The position numbers were made by a program, and so were the translations under genes. The notes under the pieces were generated by a model. It did not search any database and was not told the DNA's origin. It was given only the letters and a program-made list of their open reading frames with translations. Source: Nonomuraea antri (GTDB lineage Bacteria; Actinomycetota; Actinomycetes; Streptosporangiales; Streptosporangiaceae). From it: 52,970 nt of DNA. Below, one piece after another: positions 52,305 to 52,970 of the stretch. Where the stretch lies: contig NZ_JABCPZ010000051.1 of assembly GCF_013283785.1 (NCBI RefSeq), positions 1-52,970 of the forward strand, given 5' to 3'. The stretch's first letter is position 1; each line of letters starts with the position of its first letter.

Positions 52305-52709
52305 TTACCTGGTGCGCTCAGTGCGGTCGTCGTACTCTTCGCGGGCGGTGATGACTTCTTCGATGTGCAGCACGGACCACTCCGTGAGCGCCTTCAGCGG
52401 TTCCCGTAGCGTCTGGCCGAGCGCGGTCAGCTCATACTCCACGTGCGGCGGCACCTCTGGGTAGACGGTCCGGCTGACCAGCCCGTCGCGTTCGAGGGTG
52501 CGCAGCGTCTGGGTGAGCATCTTCTCGCTCACGCCCGCCAGCGCCTGCCGGAGATGGCCGAACCGGGAGGTCCCGTTCCGGCCGAGTTCGCCCAGCACGA
52601 GGACCGCCCACTTGCTGCCGATCTGGTCGAGCAGGTCCCGCGACGGGCAGCCGCGCTCGTACGGATCGAATGACGGCATGGGCCCGGTCGCATTCTCGAC
52701 AGCAGCCAT
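52305..52709 (-). CDS. HxlR-family winged-helix transcriptional regulator
   Basis: 134 residues from ATG 52709 (AGAGGTGAG before it; GTG 52718 is an alternative). Family pattern: RGCPSRDLLDQIGSKWAVLV (conserved Cys and KW), RFGHLRQALAGVSEKMLTQT (recognition helix), LRTLERDGLVSRTVYPEVPP, HVEYELTALGQTLREPLKAL. HxlR proteins often sense thiol or quinone stress through the N-terminal Cys. It is divergent from the QorB-like gene, a pairing seen in many bacteria (ytfH/ytfG type), so that gene is the expected target. The 144-bp gap contains TACCCTACCAAGAAGTGGCT and ATTCTGTATTCCATC patches as promoter candidates. Confidence 0.92.
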   Translation of the reverse strand: MAAVENATGPMPSFDPYERGCPSRDLLDQIGSKWAVLVLGELGRNGTSRFGHLRQALAGVSEKMLTQTLRTLERDGLVSRTVYPEVPPHVEYELTALGQTLREPLKALTEWSVLHIEEVITAREEYDDRTERTR

Positions 52710-52853
52710 ACGGCTCACCTCTATGCTTTCGCTGCGGTAAGTACCCTACCAAGAAGTGGCTACTCCCCAACAGAGAGTGTTCAGGTCATTCTGTATTCCA
52801 TCCCGCGGCGGACGGACCGCGGCAGGCGTGCGAGGCACGCGTGGAAGGAAGGA

Positions 52854-52970
52854 ATGACCATCATGCCGATCGTCGTCACTGGAGCCACCGGCCAGCTGGG
52901 CAGGCTCACCCTCGAGGCACTGCTGCGGCGCGAGATCCCGGCCGCGGACATCATCGCGACCGGCCGGGAC
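52854..52970 (+). CDS. NAD(P)-binding SDR / QorB-like oxidoreductase, 5' part
   Basis: The first 39 codons are inside the window: MTIMPIVVTGATGQLGRLTL, EALLRREIPAADIIATGRD. VTGATGQLG is the Rossmann glycine motif of atypical SDRs, and this form is typical of NmrA/QorB-like NAD(P)H:quinone oxidoreductases. ATG 52854 follows GGAAGGAAGG; an in-frame ATG at 52863 is possible. It is divergent from the HxlR regulator. The rest lies beyond the window. Confidence 0.88.
   Translation, partial: MTIMPIVVTGATGQLGRLTLEALLRREIPAADIIATGRD

Overview
The window is high-GC DNA of an actinomycete. GC-rich third codon positions, GTG/TTG starts, leaderless promoters, a WD40 Ser/Thr kinase, a LuxR-type LAL regulator, winged-helix regulators of actinobacterial type, a TIGR04222 protein and a cysS-rlmB-tRNA-Thr block all fit, and the flavour is that of Streptosporangiales such as Nonomuraea or Streptosporangium. 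That placement is inference from family resemblance, not a measured phylogeny.

Layout. (1) 1-12 kb, mostly ordinary accessory genes: a 3'-partial UvrA-like ABC protein, a PNPOx-like flavoprotein, a decayed DUF6262-like gene, a kinase-WD40 protein, and an MFS exporter / VOC / DHFR-like operon divergent from a LuxR-family LAL regulator. (2) 12-26 kb, a mobile-element graveyard: a Schlafen/AlbA_2 fragment, a Tn3 transposase fragment, a lone nuoH, an AraC regulator, a TIGR04222 membrane protein, a decayed winged-helix gene, an operon of three large tyrosine recombinases with a small HTH protein, and a Tn3 transposase that lost its C-terminus. (3) 26-38 kb: an alpha/beta hydrolase; two paralogous winged-helix regulators, each divergent from a partner-switching gene (a hybrid histidine kinase/PP2C phosphatase and a STAS antagonist) and each with a similar spaced GTAAC/GTTAC motif upstream; an IS3 fragment; a tyrosine-recombinase fragment; and an FAD oxidase / class III aminotransferase / O-methyltransferase cassette whose right edge cuts a DUF2637-like gene. 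(4) 38.4-41.4 kb, conserved chromosome: F420/FMN split-barrel protein, cysS, rlmB, tRNA-Thr(UGU). (5) 41.3-51.6 kb: a genomic island in the 3' end of tRNA-Thr, bounded by a perfect 45-bp direct repeat (41320-41364 and 51513-51557). It carries a type III-like restriction subunit, a DNA methyltransferase and a third gene, an 813-residue protein with a PD-(D/E)XK-like core that I cannot place in a named family, plus a 5'-truncated integrase. (6) 51.6-53 kb: an older frameshifted integrase remnant just outside the island, then an HxlR regulator divergent from a QorB-like oxidoreductase that runs off the window.

The strongest candidate for an undescribed system is the three-gene module on the tRNA-Thr island: restriction helicase-nuclease, methyltransferase and extra nuclease-like protein in one direction with short gaps. 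A defence role is inference from the families and context. The second is the pair of winged-helix regulators with their partner-switching neighbours and shared candidate operator.
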